Assembly (NCBI RefSeq): GCF_035046485.1
Contig: NC_085136.1
Location: 76,897,734-76,961,733 of the forward strand
Source: Aedes albopictus
Lineage: Eukaryota; Arthropoda; Insecta; Diptera; Culicidae
DNA length: 64,000 nucleotides
Direction: 5' to 3'
The translations under genes were made by a program, and so were the position numbers. Positions within the stretch are counted from its first letter, which is position 1; every line of letters begins with the position of its first letter. The notes under the pieces are model-generated. The model saw only the letters and a program-made list of their open reading frames with translations, did not search any database and had not been told where the DNA came from. This document shows positions 34,361 to 44,664 of this stretch, one piece after another.

Positions 34361-35465
34361 CACTCATTGCACAATTATGGGTCACTCAAGGAACAATCAT
34401 TTCATAATATGAATCGTTTTTCATACACAAATAACACTTTCATTATTTTTATTTTATATTCTCTTCATTGAAACTTCTTTTTATTGTTTTATATAAAAAT
34501 CTGCTTGTAAAACTCACTTTAGGCGGTGAAAATTACTGAAATGTTGGTGAATAATGAAAACCACAATTATGGGTCAAAATGTGCTGTGTAACAATTATGG
34601 GTCAATTTGTTGCCTATTGTGGGTCACTCAAGAGGAATCAGCTCAACAATAATGTTCTGTTTATTTTTTTCAAAGAATGGTCACTTATTCTAGATAGATC
34701 TACTATAGTGGAATCTAAAACTGGTCTCCAACCTCTTAACGAAGCGTGTTTTCACGATTTGGAATCAATTTTTCAAAATTGGAACAAAATCTCCAACACA
34801 ACCACTGATAAACGCCTAAAAGTATGCAATGCCCACAGACGCGCCAACTTGGTCAAATTATTGGGGGGGGGCAAAGCCTGTTTTTTCGGATATTTTGTAT
34901 GGCAAAATTAAAAAACCGTCAAATATTGGGGGGGCAAACCTATGCTTGCCCCCCCTAAGTTGGCGCCTATGAATGCCCATGTACGCAGAACTGTCAATAT
35001 TATGCTGCACAAAAAGTGACCCATAATTGTGTGATTTTCGGTGTTCCTTGTCACAATAATGAGTCATTTAAATTTTGCCTGAAATAAGCTTTAATTAGCT
35101 GCAGTCACATGAATTTCTACATTTAGAACGTAAATTATAACTTTGTTCTGGTGACGATACCATTTCTCACTCGAAAATCACTAAAGCTCGCCTTTACAGA
35201 GCTTACGAAAACAGCGCACGCACTTTCTGATGTTCACAATCGAAGCGTTACTTTGACAGATGGTTTTATTCCGAAAAAAAAATTACTGAAAATAGGTATG
35301 TTTGGACGTATAAGCCCGTGTGCGATACGTATAGTGACACAAAACAAATCATTTCATCAACGAAAAATGATAATAGCTAACAAAAGCTTGCAATTGATTA
35401 GTATTTATCTATTCAAGTGGAAAGTGACTAATAATTGTGTGTGACCCATAATTGTGCAATGAGTG
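34361..35465. mobile_element. 1105-bp TA-flanked element, CACTCATTGCACAATTATGG ends
   Basis: Perfect inverted ends of about 25 bp, TA on both sides (34359-34360, 35466-35467). The motif acaattatgggtca and its complement recur inside. It is nested 36 bp inside the 2.6-kb element. No coding signal. Confidence 0.88.
34836..34971. mobile_element. 136-bp hAT-type MITE
   Basis: An 8-bp duplication aatgccca (34828-34835, 34972-34979) flanks imperfect ends CAGACGCGCCAACTT / CATAGGCGCCAACTTAG with internal ggggggg/ccccccc tracts. The 8-bp duplication and CA(G/T)(A)G-type ends fit hAT. It is the third nesting level here. Confidence 0.85.
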
Positions 35466-36955
35466 TAATCTTAATTTGAACCATTTCGAAATTCATTAAA
35501 ACGACGTACTTTTGAGGCAAATATTGTTCCGAAAAAGATGTTGAACAGCTTTCCGTAATATAACCTGATAACATGGACTTTAAAAGCATTGAAAAAAGCG
35601 TTTTTGTCGTGGAAAACAAGCAATTGGCTTTCAAGGGCAAAACAAAACATACTGTTACCCATCTTTGTTTCGGTAACGCAACTATCGAACTGATGATGTT
35701 TACCTTTTTTAACATACCTATCAACATAATCTGCTGGGGGAATTATTTTATTTTTCCTACTTACAACCCACATCCGACAATTTTTTTAAGTGGGAATGGT
35801 AGAACTTTCAATTCCCTCGGTCGCACGTACATTAGTTTTGCATTTTGTTCCACCATTTCCGTGAAAAATGAGATCCGGCTTGTGCAAGTGAGGAGTTGAG
35901 GTTAGAATTGTAGGATATTCTAGGTTAGATTTGCTATCCACTTCGCCTGAACGATTTTCAGACCCAGAAATACCGTTCTTCTAATTAGTTTTCACTGCCG
36001 TAAAAAATACTGTTATGCTCAGAATAAACAGTTATACCTTCGGATCACACTCATTTACTCGTAAATCTCAATCAGACTGTAAAAATAATGAATTTCTTTC
36101 CAATGTTTTGAAACCCCGAACGAATTTGACATTGCTTTCGGGAAGCATAATCACGACGACGACAACACTCCCAAGCGGTCGAATCGTCGTTTTGGGGGCG
36201 AATTGAAAAATCACTGTGATTTCACCCATTTCCCCCCAGAGAAAGCACATTTTCGGCGCACTCGTACAGCTCATGCATTGTATCACACGCAATATGTGAA
36301 CACGTCAAATGAAAGCTTATTTGTCGTAGAATCGACCAACCGAATAATATTCCGCATTATTTGTCATAAAATTATCAAATTCAAGTAATTCTTACTTGGA
36401 GAATGTTATCTTAAGTTGAACCATTTGTAATCTAAATTTGAACTAGTAAACGGGGGCGAGCTTCTAGTGTTGGCCTGTAGATTGCGCTAGTGGTGGCTTT
36501 GTTTACTCTTGGGGGATGAAAAAATCCAAATTTAGTTTCCAAATTCCTAAAGAATTTCGAACATTCTGAGGTGAGATTCCACTGCCTAATGAAATATAGG
36601 TATGCGAATTAGCAGATTCATGTGATTTTTAATTGTTTAGCATAGAATTGGCTGTTTTGTGAGTTGCTCGAGCTGCTGCCGCCAGTAGTTCAAATTAAGA
36701 TTAAAATTGGTTCAAATTATGATTACGATGGTTCAAATTAAGATTAAAATCATTGTTGATGAAAAATCGAATATTTCAATGAAATTCGGTGCAAATACAA
36801 ACTTTTTACCATTTAACAGAAAGCTTATACCCGTGGCTTTCATGTACATACGATTTTGCCGTAGTAAATTATTTCCATGTGGGAGAAAAAATCACTTAAA
36901 ATTTGCACTGCTTCAGAAAGCCGCAATATGGTTCAAAGTTTGATTACCTACCCTA

Positions 36956-37395
36956 ATAGGCTGTTATACCTCACGCAAATCAGCCAGGAAAAGGCCTACT
37001 TTCCCACACCAAATTAGCAGTGCTGTAATGGTTCATTACAGCACTGATTTGAGTTGCGTAATGAACCATTACAGCACTGTTTTCAGTTCTAATCAACTTC
37101 TTGATAGTTTCTGGACGCAGGTTTGAAAAATTGTGACAGCTATACTGTAGAACCTACTATGATCACACTTTCTTAAACATGGCTATGAAAATCAGTGATA
37201 AGTTTGATGAAAAAGTTTTGTTAAAAACTATCCTCAAGAAGTAATTTTTGCAATTGCAAAAAAAAAAACGTTGTACGCATCTCGGTGCAGAAATAGATTT
37301 TTACAGCACTCGTCGTAATTATCCAACTCGGCAAGCCTCGTTGGATAAGTGTCCGACTCGTGCTGTAAAAATCATCATTCTACACCTTGTTGCGT
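36956..37395. repeat. Short repeats and hairpin, no gene
   Basis: taatg(g/a)accattacagcactg words occur twice (37026-37080). A 37285-37385 hairpin pairs tttttacagcactcg with cgagtcgtgctgtaaaaa around accaactcgg/ctcgttgg. Probably a small foldback element. Confidence 0.5.
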
Positions 37396-37540
37396 GTTAA
37401 CAACTATTTAGAAATTCCGAAAGACACTCTTCGAGACATTTTACCGAAATTTCTCGAAAGAACTTCGCAAACATCGATGGGTTCCAATTTAGCTTATCGG
37501 ACAGTATACGCGTAGAGAACAAAATGTATCACACTATCAC

Positions 37541-37546
37541 TTTATT
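37541..37546 (-). terminator. Polyadenylation signal, secreted-protein gene copy B
   Basis: Minus-strand AATAAA about 30 bp past the coding end, at the position homologous to the signal of copy A. Confidence 0.65.
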
Positions 37547-37576
37547 GAACCACTAATGCACATTGCACACTCCACT

Positions 37577-38114
37577 CTAGAAAATCAGTGTCGCATCCAT
37601 CAGGTTCACATAGTCATCGAAACTGTCCGCCTGCGTTCGGACGCAGATATCCACCCGCCGGTAGCCCCCTCCGATCAGATCCTGATGGGTGTCCCGCACC
37701 TGCAGGTTGAGGTTCCGCCGGAAGTGTATGTTCAACTCCGGAATGCACACCGGCGTACCGTAGGGAATTTTCAGCAAAGGATCCATTCCCACCGTTACGT
37801 ACGGCACCCGGTCGTCCAGGTAGTCCTGCAGGGAGTTCAGCTTCTTCAGCTTGATGTCGGTGTAGTCACGGCGCTCGTCGCTGGCGGTCCGCGGTCGGTA
37901 GGCCGTCAGCATCACCCGGTCGTATGTCACATTGCCGGAGCACTCCAGCTCGTGCGGGTCGAAGATGACTGCGACGAGGAGAAGATTTAAGATAAGTAGG
38001 TTTGCAACGGCTAAGATACAACTTACAGTTGAAGTCCTTTGCGTTGATCGTGGTCAGGAACCACCCCAGGCACAACAAAGTGGAAACGGCGATGATCGCG
38101 TTGGCGCGGGACAT
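37577..38114 (-). CDS. Small secreted protein with 3D/double-psi beta-barrel-like domain, copy B
   Basis: Same structure as 27574-28111: exons 38114-38027 and 37968-37577, a 58-bp intron, and 159 residues with signal peptide, Asn42 glycosylation site, and Asp92/Asp122/Asp136 with the IPYGT loop. By eye the second-exon products of the two copies are identical although about a dozen bases differ. The only amino-acid change noticed is in the signal peptide (ST-L-LCLG here, ST-V-LCLG in copy A). The introns differ at several sites. This pattern suggests purifying selection or gene conversion, so both copies are probably working. Function is unknown; a secreted carbohydrate- or protein-binding barrel is possible but unproven. 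Confidence 0.87.
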
Positions 38115-38431
38115 GTTAATTGATCGATTATTGAAGGTGAAATATTGTGGCGCGAGCTACCCAATAGTGCCCAACTGAGAAGGTAGTAGAGGGCTCAAAG
38201 TTTGATTGGTTCTGCAATGGCAACGTCGGAAGTTGTTATGCTTAGGTTATCATAACAGAGGCGCGGATTTAGCCAAACGAGGTGTGTGGCAACGCGGTTG
38301 TAGCACAAACAACCGAGCGCTACCCCGAGTGCAGTCGGAGCTCAAACAGAAACCTTTATTTGATTGTTAAAATATAATTATTGAACTGGTGTCAAATAGG
38401 TCTTAAATAGTTGGTGATCGAATAAAAAATG

Positions 38432-39019
38432 AATCTTTCTTGGGGTTGTCATATTGATCAAGTGTTAAGGAAAGTTTCGACTCTTTGTGGATTAATGTTT
38501 CGCGTAAGATCATTTGTTCCTCGTAATGCACTTCTGAAATTTTATTTTGGATGCATACATTCTCACCTCCAATACCTTATCATTGTTTGGGGTCATGCCT
38601 GCAAATCGAAACTCAAAAAATTACAAGTCCTGCAAAACAGGTGTTTAAAAATTATCTACCTTTTGCCACGATTATATCCTACGCAACAACTTTACACAAG
38701 CTTTAAGCATAACGCGTTACCAATACGGGGGCTATGCGATTTACAATCATGTTTATTTATATATGATACTATCAAGAACCCTGATATGCATCACAATTTA
38801 ACACTACCATCAAGAACACATAATCATAATACAAGGCATGCAAACAATTTGGCGCGATCTAAAGCTATGAGTAACCTTGGTCAGACGAGGATAACTTTCT
38901 ACGGACCTTCTGCATATAACAATATACCTGAGCGACTTAAAACGATGAATAATAGGTTATTATTCAAAACAAACTTGAAACTGTATTATAGATCCAAAAT
39001 CAACACCCTACTAATTTGA
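38432..39019 (+). pseudogene. LINE reverse transcriptase C-terminus (CR1/Jockey-like)
   Basis: An open stretch of about 195 codons ending TGA-side at 39019, with WGCHIDQVLRKVSTLCGLMF, IHSHLQYLIIVWGHACKSKL, KKLQVLQNRCLKIIYLLP and the terminal THNHNTRHANNL and FYGPSAYNNIPERLK blocks. This is the thumb and C-terminal domain of a LINE ORF2. The catalytic part is missing through 5' truncation. The frame is intact, so the copy is young. The reading before the truncation point is not host coding. Confidence 0.85.
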
Positions 39020-39348
39020 AAATGTAAATCCATATCAACTGCCAGTTTTCCCTTGTAATGTCTACACTCTGTTAAGTTTCAAATGTTTAGGTTTATTATT
39101 TAGTCTATGCGTTTATTAGTATATTATTTAACTCTTTAAATTTAGTTATTTAGTCAATTTTCGGGATCCCTTCAAAGGAACAAAGTTCCACTGGGATCCC
39201 GTTTTTGTATCTTGTTAATTGTCATCACTTCCGTTCACACACCAATAATTTCGCTTAATTATTAATGTTAAAGAATAAGATGAGTTCACTGCCAGGGGGC
39301 TCAATGTAGAGCTTTTTGGTGTGAGGGTAAGTGGTGGGTCATCTTAAA
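38432..39348 (+). mobile_element. 5'-truncated LINE insertion with poly(A) and target duplication
   Basis: Starts within RT coding sequence, ends in a poly(A) run, and is flanked by aaaaaatg (38424-38431 and 39349-39356). This is classic target-primed insertion with 5' truncation. It is absent from duplication copy A, so it arose after the duplication. Confidence 0.88.
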
Positions 39349-39356
39349 AAAAAATG

Positions 39357-41345
39357 TTTCAAAGCAGTAATGTTTTCCTATGAAGAAAGCATAATTGAAA
39401 TATCTTACCATCTTCAATAACCTCGTCAACGCTTAAAGCTTTGCAATCCACCGTGCTCTTTGCCAAATTTGCTATTCGGCATTCTTGCAACATGCCCTGC
39501 CTACTGTATCCTTCCGGCATTGGAAGGAATAAGTGTCGTTCCCCCTGATCGTGACATTACTTCCTAAACGAATTCTTTCGTACAAAGTACATGCAAGTGA
39601 TAGGAACCGAATCCCATGCATGTACTTTACTTTTGACCACCACCAGTCCGACCCGTGATGCTTCGCACTTCAGCCGAATGTACGCTCTGATACCGTTGCA
39701 AATGTTTTGGCGATAATGTCCATGTCGTCCGCAAAGCTCACAAATTGACCGGATTTCATGAAAATCTTACCCCAGCTGTTGAACCCGGCTCGTCGCAGTC
39801 ATACCTTCCAGAGCGATGTTAAAGAGTCCGTCACTTTGTTGCAGTTACTGGCGAAATTTGAATAAACTAAACAGTTTTCCCGAAAGAAGGTTTTCACACC
39901 GCTCATCGTTACTTCGATCAGTCCGGTCAGCTTTCCAGGAAAGCCCTTCTCGTCGATCAATGACCATACCTCTGGGTATCCGATTCTTTCGTATACCGCC
40001 TTGATGCTTTGGGACCTGGTATTCACGGCTTTTCTGGAGGATTTTCCATACGGTGAAGATCTGGGTCAGATTACCCCTTCCTTCCACTTTTCCGGCAGCA
40101 GTTGCGGGTTTCCTGATCCTGACTATCCTGCGCCAGAAATGCAGGTAACCATATTAGGCCGTTACAAATATTTATTTCACTTTTTGTCCCACCACTCTTT
40201 GACCGGTCGAGGGGGGGGGATAAAAAAAAATAAAGTATTTAATTTGAAAAATATTTTGAATTTTGAGCAAGACCCGAAATTTTGATAAATATGTTTTAAT
40301 CTGCCCCCTCAAAATACAAAATCCAGCCAAAAACTTTTGAAGGGGGGGGGGACAAAAAGTTGAATTAAAATTTGTATCTGCTCTATCTGGGCCCATCTTG
40401 ATGAGTTCAGCTGCGCCACCGTGTTTTGTTGGTTTTGAGCAGGTGAATGGCATCCTGAGCTTCCGTTCTCTGCTGCACTTATGTAACAATTTTCTTCTTT
40501 GTCCCCCCTGTCTACATTCTCCACGCCGTTCAGGTGCAGCATCCACCTTTCAATAACTTTACATTCGTACGTCAGGAGGCTCCCATCTTTATTTCTTTAG
40601 ATTTCCGGCTCACGGCACGAAGCCGAAGTTGCGGGATGCGTTAAGCCTTTGGCAGAACTTCCGTGGCTTCTGAACACCGTTGTCTTCCAAAATCGAACAA
40701 ATAGTCCACATTATTGAAGGCGCTTATGATAGAGGACATTGGTTCGTTATAGCCATACACTGAACGATGAAATCGTGTTGCCAGCATCCGTCCTAGACTT
40801 ATTCGTTGAATCCTGTTGAGAGCATTCAAAGATAGCGTTGCGAGAAGATCCGGACAGTCTATTTCACCATTTAATATCTTCGCAGCGGTAACAACCAGTT
40901 GAATGATCCGGTGTTGCTCAAGTGTTTCAATTCCCAGCAAGCAACACCGGTCAACGTATGGTTTGGTACAGTTCCTCAAAAGAAGTCGTCGTAGAGCATA
41001 GCGCGCAAACCATTTTTCAATGCGTTCCAACCTATCCATCTAACTTGCTTGATATGGGCACCAAACTACGGTTGAGATTTCCGAAATTGACAGAACAAGC
41101 GAGGTGTAAAGTGTTTTCAAGCACCGGATATCATCGAAATATTTGGTTGTTCGCATAGAGAATCCCAGCTGTCGATTTGCACGATCGATATTTCCGAGCG
41201 ATGCCCATTGAAGAAAAGTCTGGCATCGAGCAGCACTCCCAAGTCTTTTACTTTGCTGAATGGATGCACGGTAAAAAATCTGCACTGTGATATGAACGGA
41301 CTGGCACTTGAATTCGCACTACTATGTTTGATCAGTTTGTTACCA
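39357..41345 (-). pseudogene. Degenerate LINE relics, copy B
   Basis: Homologous to 29062-30765, including the WCPYQAS, LERIEKWFARYALRRL and CCLLGIETLEQHR motifs (40640-41100). It retains about 75 bp (near 39890-39965) lost from copy A and has a 255-bp insertion at 40145-40399. Frames are broken and it is not functional. Confidence 0.8.
40145..40399. mobile_element. Insertion with imperfect inverted arms, unique to copy B
   Basis: Copy A runs uninterrupted from ccagaaaggcag to gatgagttcagctgcg, whereas copy B has about 255 bp between. The inserted ends pair imperfectly (acaaatatttatttcacttt… with …aaaagttgaattaaaatttg) around G/A-rich centres. Likely a MITE; its exact ends are uncertain. Confidence 0.7.
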
Positions 41346-41439
41346 TTCGAAAAGGAACATCCAATGCCTCTTCAATTTTAATTGAACTTCACTTTAATTC
41401 GTTGTTGACAATGTTTTGAATTCGAATATAGAATTAAAC

Positions 41440-41510
41440 AAAAAAAGTGCTGCTAACCGCAATTCGATACCAGGACCTCGAGACTTACGATCATCCGTTT
41501 TACCACTACA
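41440..41510 (-). repeat. Weak tRNA-like fragment
   Basis: On the minus strand gtagtgtagtggtaaaac resembles an A-box arm and ggtatcgaattgcgg a B-box arm. There is no full cloverleaf. Possibly the head of another SINE. Confidence 0.3.
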
Positions 41511-41654
41511 CTACTTCACATCTGTTAGAGAGGTTCGATTCGAAGCGAAACACTTTCTACCACCTGTCATCTATATTTACTTTCATACCCAAAACAGTCA
41601 TTATCAAATCAACAGCTTTTCACTTTGGATCGTACTGCTTTGTACACTAGTGCA

Positions 41655-41930
41655 AATTCAGGCCAAACATGTCTAAAGGTCCTATCTGCAGAAGAGAGGC
41701 TCTCTTTGGTTTCTCTCTCTTTCGTTAATATCTCAGCAGTTGATTTGTATTATGATTGTCTCCTTGCATTGAACGATGGTCAAAACAATCGTCTTTCGAT
41801 TTGTACTGCTACTGCTGTACTGCTGTACTGTTGAAAAGTGTACCATTACATTGCAATAATTGAAAGAGAAAGTGAACAAAGAGAGCCTCTCAAATGCAGA
41901 TAGGACCTATTGAAATGTTTGGCCTGAATT
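41655..41930. mobile_element. 276-bp MITE, aattcaggccaaacat ends
   Basis: Inverted ends of about 36 bp: aattcaggccaaacatgtct…ggtcctatctgca at the left and its near-complement at 41895-41930. The inner gagaggctctctttgg also recurs inverted. The target duplication is not clear. Confidence 0.75.
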
Positions 41931-42064
41931 GAAGTGATTTTTAGTTGATTTCTCCGGTGGGTTTGTTTTGGTTATCAAATCAACACTGACAGCATTGCGA
42001 TTTCAAAGGAAAAGCCTTTCTGATCATGCTGATTGGGATGTTGAATAGTTAAGGGATTTTTCCC

Positions 42065-42760
42065 TTACATTGAGCGTGCAGAATTTTTACCGTGTGTGTC
42101 GCCAATTTTGCCATGCGAATAGAAGCTGCGCAACGGTGGAAGGTTATCACGAAGATTGATGCTGAGCGTCATTCGATTGATTTCACACCAACGGGCAAAG
42201 GCGTTTAGTAATTGTAGGAATCGTTCACAGTTGGCTAGACTTTCAACCACAACATAGATCTTGAGATCGTCGGCGTGTATCAGTCTGGAATCTGCATCCA
42301 ACGACCAGTAGAGCAGCGACATCGTTGAAGTAAGGCGACGTCCACAAATTACGTAACGCTCTAGCGTGAGGGGGGCGGGGGAGTACGGCCGAGCGTTACG
42401 GCCTATACAATTTTCTTAGGATTTCCATACAGAAAAGCGTTACGGAGGGGGGAGGGGGGTAAAAAAATGTCGAATTTAGCGTTACGTAATAAATGGATGC
42501 TGCCTAAAGTGCGAAGAGAAACGGCCCAAGATTACTCACTTGCAGTACAGTCCAGAGGAATTAGTGAACCAGGTAGAAGTATACGATCCGATCCTGACGC
42601 AAAGCTTTCTGTCGCAAAGGTATGAATCCAACCACTTTACCATGTCGTCCGACGTACCATGCATCGCCAACTTGCATAACAAGATACGATGATCGATTTT
42701 GTTGAATGCTGCCTTCAAATCGATGTAGATTGTAGCTTCACCACAAAACTTCTTATAAAG
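42065..42760 (-). pseudogene. LINE reverse transcriptase fragment split by a MITE
   Basis: Minus strand: DLKAAFNKIDHRILLCKLAM, DMVKWLDSYLCDRKLCVRIG and STWFTNSSG (42530-42720), then after the MITE at 42334-42506 the catalytic-like HADDLKIYVVVESLA and LLNAFARWCEINRMTLSIN (42080-42320). This is Jockey/CR1-type LINE RT with a changed residue before A-D-D and a stop after the SSG block. Not functional. Confidence 0.85.
42334..42506. mobile_element. 173-bp Harbinger-type hairpin MITE
   Basis: TAA duplicated at 42331-42333 and 42507-42509. The ends GGC-n-…attacgtaacgct are inverted, with G-rich tracts inside. TWA sites and GGC ends fit PIF/Harbinger; it is related in design to 22087-22264. It interrupts the LINE RT. 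Confidence 0.85.
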
Positions 42761-42865
42761 TTCGGCTTCGGTCTTTCTCCCAATTATCGATTTTTCCTCT
42801 CAGCGATTTCGATTTCGGATAAGTGGCGGTAGTCAGCATCGTTTTCTCCGATCGATTCTTTAACT

Positions 42866-43620
42866 TTAACGTTCTCCGAGAATATGAATTGTTCCGTTCT
42901 TCTGAATTTTGCAGGATGTCCTATCGAAGCACACTGAATACCCTTGATTAGTGATCTTGTTCACCGAAAGAAGATTCCCTGGCAGCGTCAGGACGTGGTA
43001 GACTTGCTTCAGCTTGGTGTTCATAGGCTGTCCTTCTCCGTCGACGCCATCACCGATACCGTTTGCCTTGATTTGTTTCCCATCCGCTACCGTAATGCTT
43101 TCCTTGCGGGGCGTATCCAGAGTCTCCAACAATCCAATATCGTTGGTCATGCGTGAAGTCGCTCCGGAATCGAAAACGCAGCATCCACTTGATCCGACAT
43201 CGCTTGCAGCCAGACACGCTTCACCGACTGTGGCCATCTTCACTTTCTACTTCGGTTTCTTCTAATAATCCATCTTTGCTATCCTTGACGAGCTTCTTGC
43301 AATCACGGCGTTAGTGACCTTGCTTGCCGTAGTAGTGACATGTAACCTTCGCACTTGCAGATGACGACCCCACTGGTTCGCAGCCCAACTAACATTTTTG
43401 CTATATAAGAGCTTAAACGAGCTTTCTTCCAAAAGCGTTTGCTCCATAAGCTTTTATGCAGCTACTTTTGTTAGTAGGGAGTACTCTTTCTGCCACCTGG
43501 CGTTCCTCCTGGTGTCTCCACTCATCCAGTAACTTACCATTGACGAGTTCGAGAATAAGATTCCCCTGCGTGGTATTTCTTTAAATCGTCACACATGTCC
43601 TTCGCTGTTCCGGCCCGGAT
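42866..43620 (-). pseudogene. Ty1/copia gag-protease relic
   Basis: Minus strand: a gag piece with IRAGTAKDMCDDLKKYHA (about 43560-43620), a damaged zinc knuckle (second Cys replaced by Tyr, TAA after the His, 43290-43335), then the protease with catalytic D-S-G (VFDSGATSRMTND), ITVADGKQIKANGIGDGV, and VYHVLTLPGNLLSVNKITNQG. These are characteristic of copia gag-pre-integrase. It is interrupted by a 96-bp MITE at 43384-43479. Confidence 0.88.
43384..43479. mobile_element. 96-bp MITE with CCC(A/T)ACTAACA ends, 2-bp AG duplication
   Basis: The ends CCCAACTAACATTTTTGC and CCCTACTAACAAAAGTAGC (reverse complement of the right end) lie between AG dinucleotides (43382-43383, 43480-43481). Left-end sequence is shared with the 3.8-kb element at 9032-12815. 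It interrupts the copia gag relic. Confidence 0.8.
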
Positions 43621-43679
43621 GACGTGACCAGGTTGGCAATCTACAATCGACAGTCCGATAAGCGCCCGCCAGCCGATTC

Positions 43680-44420
43680 AATTGCATTGAAACCCCTCAG
43701 AATACTTCCATGAGACTCCTGTAGGCTTCCTTTATACTCTACCGAAGCCCCCTGGGAACGCCTGATGCTCTCTCAAGCGCCTAGAAACTTCTATAGAATT
43801 CCAGTAGACATCCCTTAAAACCACTGAAGCTTTGTTAACGTATTTGTATACTTTTGATACCCGTAAAAATAAAAATGGCAAAATATGGTGGACGATTTTA
43901 TTTCGGATGCACTAGGTCATAGGCCCATATAGCCAAGGCGGTAAACGCACGGGTATTCAGCATGACCATGCTGAGGGGGACGAGTTCGATTCCCGGTCGG
44001 TCCAGGATCTTTTCGTAAAGGAAATTTCCTTGGCTTCCTTGGGCATAGAGTATCTTCGTGCCTGCCACACAATATACACATGCAAAATGGTCATTGGCAG
44101 AGGAAGCTCTCAGTTAATAACTGTGGAAGTGCTCATAGAACACTAAGCTGAGAAGCAGGCTTTGTCCCAGTGAGGACGTTACGCCAAGAAGAGGAGAGGA
44201 GGACATCGGATAAAATCCCGAACAAACCGTTGAACGATTTTTGTACTCGACCGATGGGTCGTTTGCGAATATGTGGTGGATAAATGAAAGGCGTAGGCTT
44301 TCTTTGAACTCTACCAAAGTCTTTTGGGAACCCCTGATACTCAAATGCCTTGAAAACCATTAGAAACTTCTCTGGAATTCCAGTAGACATCCCTTAAAAC
44401 TACTGATATCCTTTAAGAAC
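43680..44420. repeat. Direct repeat pair around a Feilai insertion
   Basis: About 150 bp at 43690-43830 (gaagccccctgggaacgcct…ttccagtagacatcccttaa) is repeated with divergence at 44270-44410 (aaagtcttttgggaacccct…ttccagtagacatcccttaa). The Feilai-like SINE lies between the copies. Confidence 0.65.
43922..44198 (+). mobile_element. Feilai-like SINE
   Basis: Full-length copy with A box (tagccaaggcgg) and B box (gagttcgattcc), tail ttacgccaagaagagg. It is slightly diverged from the copies at 14142 and 20701. Confidence 0.85.
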
Positions 44421-44546
44421 TACCCATTATCATATTCAGAAAATCTACAACTACATCTAGATCTACAGCACCAAGGGTTTATCTTTTGGTGGCATAGAGT
44501 TATGTTTAAGGATCAACTAGGTTTAGTGGAGTTCATAGTATGTTAA

Positions 44547-44648
44547 CCTACGTAACACCACCACCAGTACCACGCCAACGCTGAGTACAAAAAGCGAGAT
44601 TTTTTCAACGTGTCGTAAGAAAAATACAACAGCGCGATCGCTCGAGGG
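44547..44648. mobile_element. 102-bp TTAA-flanked MITE
   Basis: TTAA at 44543-44546 and 44649-44652; the right end is …gcgcgatcgctcgaggg. It shares about 75 bp (ctgagtacaaaaagcgagat…) with 61640-61754, a second copy also in TTAA. Confidence 0.85.
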
Positions 44649-44664
44649 TTAACAGAGAGTATGA

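Larger units (their letters stand above)
34325..36953. mobile_element. 2.6-kb TA-flanked element hosting nested elements
   Basis: Inverted ends GGGTAAGAAATCAAACTTTG and GGGTAGGTAATCAAACTTTG (both continuing aac) lie between TA at 34323-34324 and 36954-36955. The words ggttcaaattaagatta repeat inside near 36700-36750. It contains the complete 1105-bp element 34361-35465, which in turn contains a hAT MITE. No transposase was recognised. Confidence 0.75.
37396..41345. repeat. Direct segmental duplication, copy B
   Basis: Counterpart of 27403-30765. It contains the secreted-protein gene, a LINE 3' insertion at 38432-39348, LINE relics from 39357, and a 255-bp insertion at 40145-40399, all absent from copy A at the homologous points. 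Confidence 0.88.
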
